A stretch of DNA of 64,000 nt from JACVRW01 sp963826165 (GTDB lineage: Bacteria; Actinomycetota; Thermoleophilia; Solirubrobacterales; Thermoleophilaceae). Made by a program: the position numbers and the translations under genes. Position 1 is the stretch's first letter, and each line of letters begins with the position of its first letter. The notes under the pieces were generated by a model that was not told the DNA's origin, searched no databases, and worked only from the letters and a program-made list of their open reading frames with translations. The stretch covers positions 558,001 to 622,000 of the forward strand of contig CAWGWC010000007.1 of the NCBI GenBank assembly GCA_963826165.1, given 5' to 3'. This document shows, piece after piece, positions 63,735 to 64,000 of this stretch.

Positions 63735-64000
63735 TCACTCCCTCGGCCTGCGCTCCTCCGCCAGCGGCTTGCCGCTCTCCGAGGCCATGCCGCCGGGCGG
63801 CCACGCGCCGAACCAGTTGTCGCGCGCGCCGTCGATGGTGAGGATCGATCCCGAGAAGTAGTCGCCGGCCGGAGAGGCCAGGTAGGCCACGAGCCAGGCG
63901 AACTCCTCCTCGGTGCCCAGGCGTCCGAGCGGCACCGTCCCCGCCACTCCCTCGACCACCGCCGGCGGGTACTTGGTCCGCAGGGTCTCGGTGGCGAAGT
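63735..64000 (-). CDS. Short-chain dehydrogenase/reductase (3' end only)
   Basis: The 5' part lies beyond the right edge. The 88 or so codons present contain FATETLRTKYPP, then VPLGRLGTEEEFAWLVAYLA and SPAGDYFSGSILTIDGARDN, the standard SDR C-terminal region that closes the substrate pocket and positions the cofactor. The end is WFGAWPPGGMASESG plus a basic tail. The cofactor and catalytic motifs are not in the window. Confidence 0.85.
   Translation of the reverse strand, partial: FATETLRTKYPPAVVEGVAGTVPLGRLGTEEEFAWLVAYLASPAGDYFSGSILTIDGARDNWFGAWPPGGMASESGKPLAEERRPRE

Noticed and set aside
1..64000. tRNA, rRNA, riboswitch or transposon
   Set aside because: Intergenic spaces were read through and are short; no cloverleaf, conserved rRNA or inverted-repeat-flanked transposase was recognised. 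A metH riboswitch would lie within 276-331, which is too short.

Overview
The window is very GC-rich, densely packed bacterial chromosome. The best fit is a member of Thermoleophilia (Actinobacteriota), for example Solirubrobacterales or a relative. Supporting signs are the collagen-like secreted protein whose N-terminus begins MLRFRRPSPALVIACVALF (58739-59398; this N-terminal type is, to my knowledge, a hallmark of that class), actinobacterial-type HemQ, FprA and acidic EAGGGEAEGF protein, and abundant GTG/TTG starts. No rRNA, tRNA, CRISPR, insertion sequence, integrase or origin was seen. No stretch longer than about 150 bp lacks a gene or gene remnant.

Layout. 1-13.6 kb: 5' end of metH, a divergent cupin/SDR pair, galK, a glycosyltransferase-flippase fusion, hemQ, a membrane-anchored PLC-like phosphodiesterase, fprA, an RDD protein, a Ppx/GppA-HD protein and an FAH-family hydrolase. 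13.6-19 kb: ABC1 kinase, AlkA-like glycosylase, a Fe-S trafficking cluster (erpA divergent from bolA-grx), then two decayed genes (16.7-17.8 kb) and an epimerase-type SDR. 19-24 kb: degV followed by a membrane/metal operon (AI-2E exporter, flippase, DUF202, MBL hydrolase, ZIP-like). 24-31.6 kb: ECF sigma plus putative anti-sigma, PhzF, SigJ-like sigma, a second AI-2E exporter, ClC and a pore-loop channel. 31.6-35.3 kb: one leftward run of nitrilase, TetR, small envelope proteins (DUF4235-like, holin-3_6-like with a frameshift, DUF3618), GNAT and sulfotransferase. 35.4-40.5 kb: DUF2804, an orphan AbiEi-DUF559 protein, two tandem CapA-family proteins and a zinc alcohol dehydrogenase. 40.5-55 kb: acyl-CoA metabolism, with a leftward operon (carboxyltransferase, YdeI-like, BKACE, CaiB/BaiF CoA-transferase, MerR), arginase-family and enoyl-CoA hydratase genes, and a rightward operon (acyl-CoA dehydrogenase, formamidase-like, HerA-like ATPase, acyl-CoA dehydrogenase). 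56-60.4 kb: SDR, SnoaL, DUF4394, collagen-like and RTX-like proteins. 60.4-63.3 kb: tyrosine catabolism (hppD-hmgA) divergent from an Lrp/AsnC regulator, then an acidic protein and a partial SDR.

Regulatory signals. Many genes that open a transcription unit have a TANNNT hexamer 6-9 nt before the start codon and no Shine-Dalgarno, the pattern of leaderless transcription. The acyl-CoA carboxyltransferase operon and the divergent acyl-CoA dehydrogenase promoter share one motif (AAGTAGGAAGT-N9-TACTT), which suggests a common regulator. The nitrilase-TetR operon has a perfect operator-like palindrome over a consensus-like -35 box.

Caution. Three otherwise intact genes (holin-like, arginase-like, homogentisate dioxygenase) are each broken by what reads as one single-base indel. 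Two neighbouring genes (DUF998-like and SnoaL-like) look internally deleted. Sequencing or assembly error is a serious alternative to real pseudogenes. All product calls come from reading motifs by eye; no database search was run.
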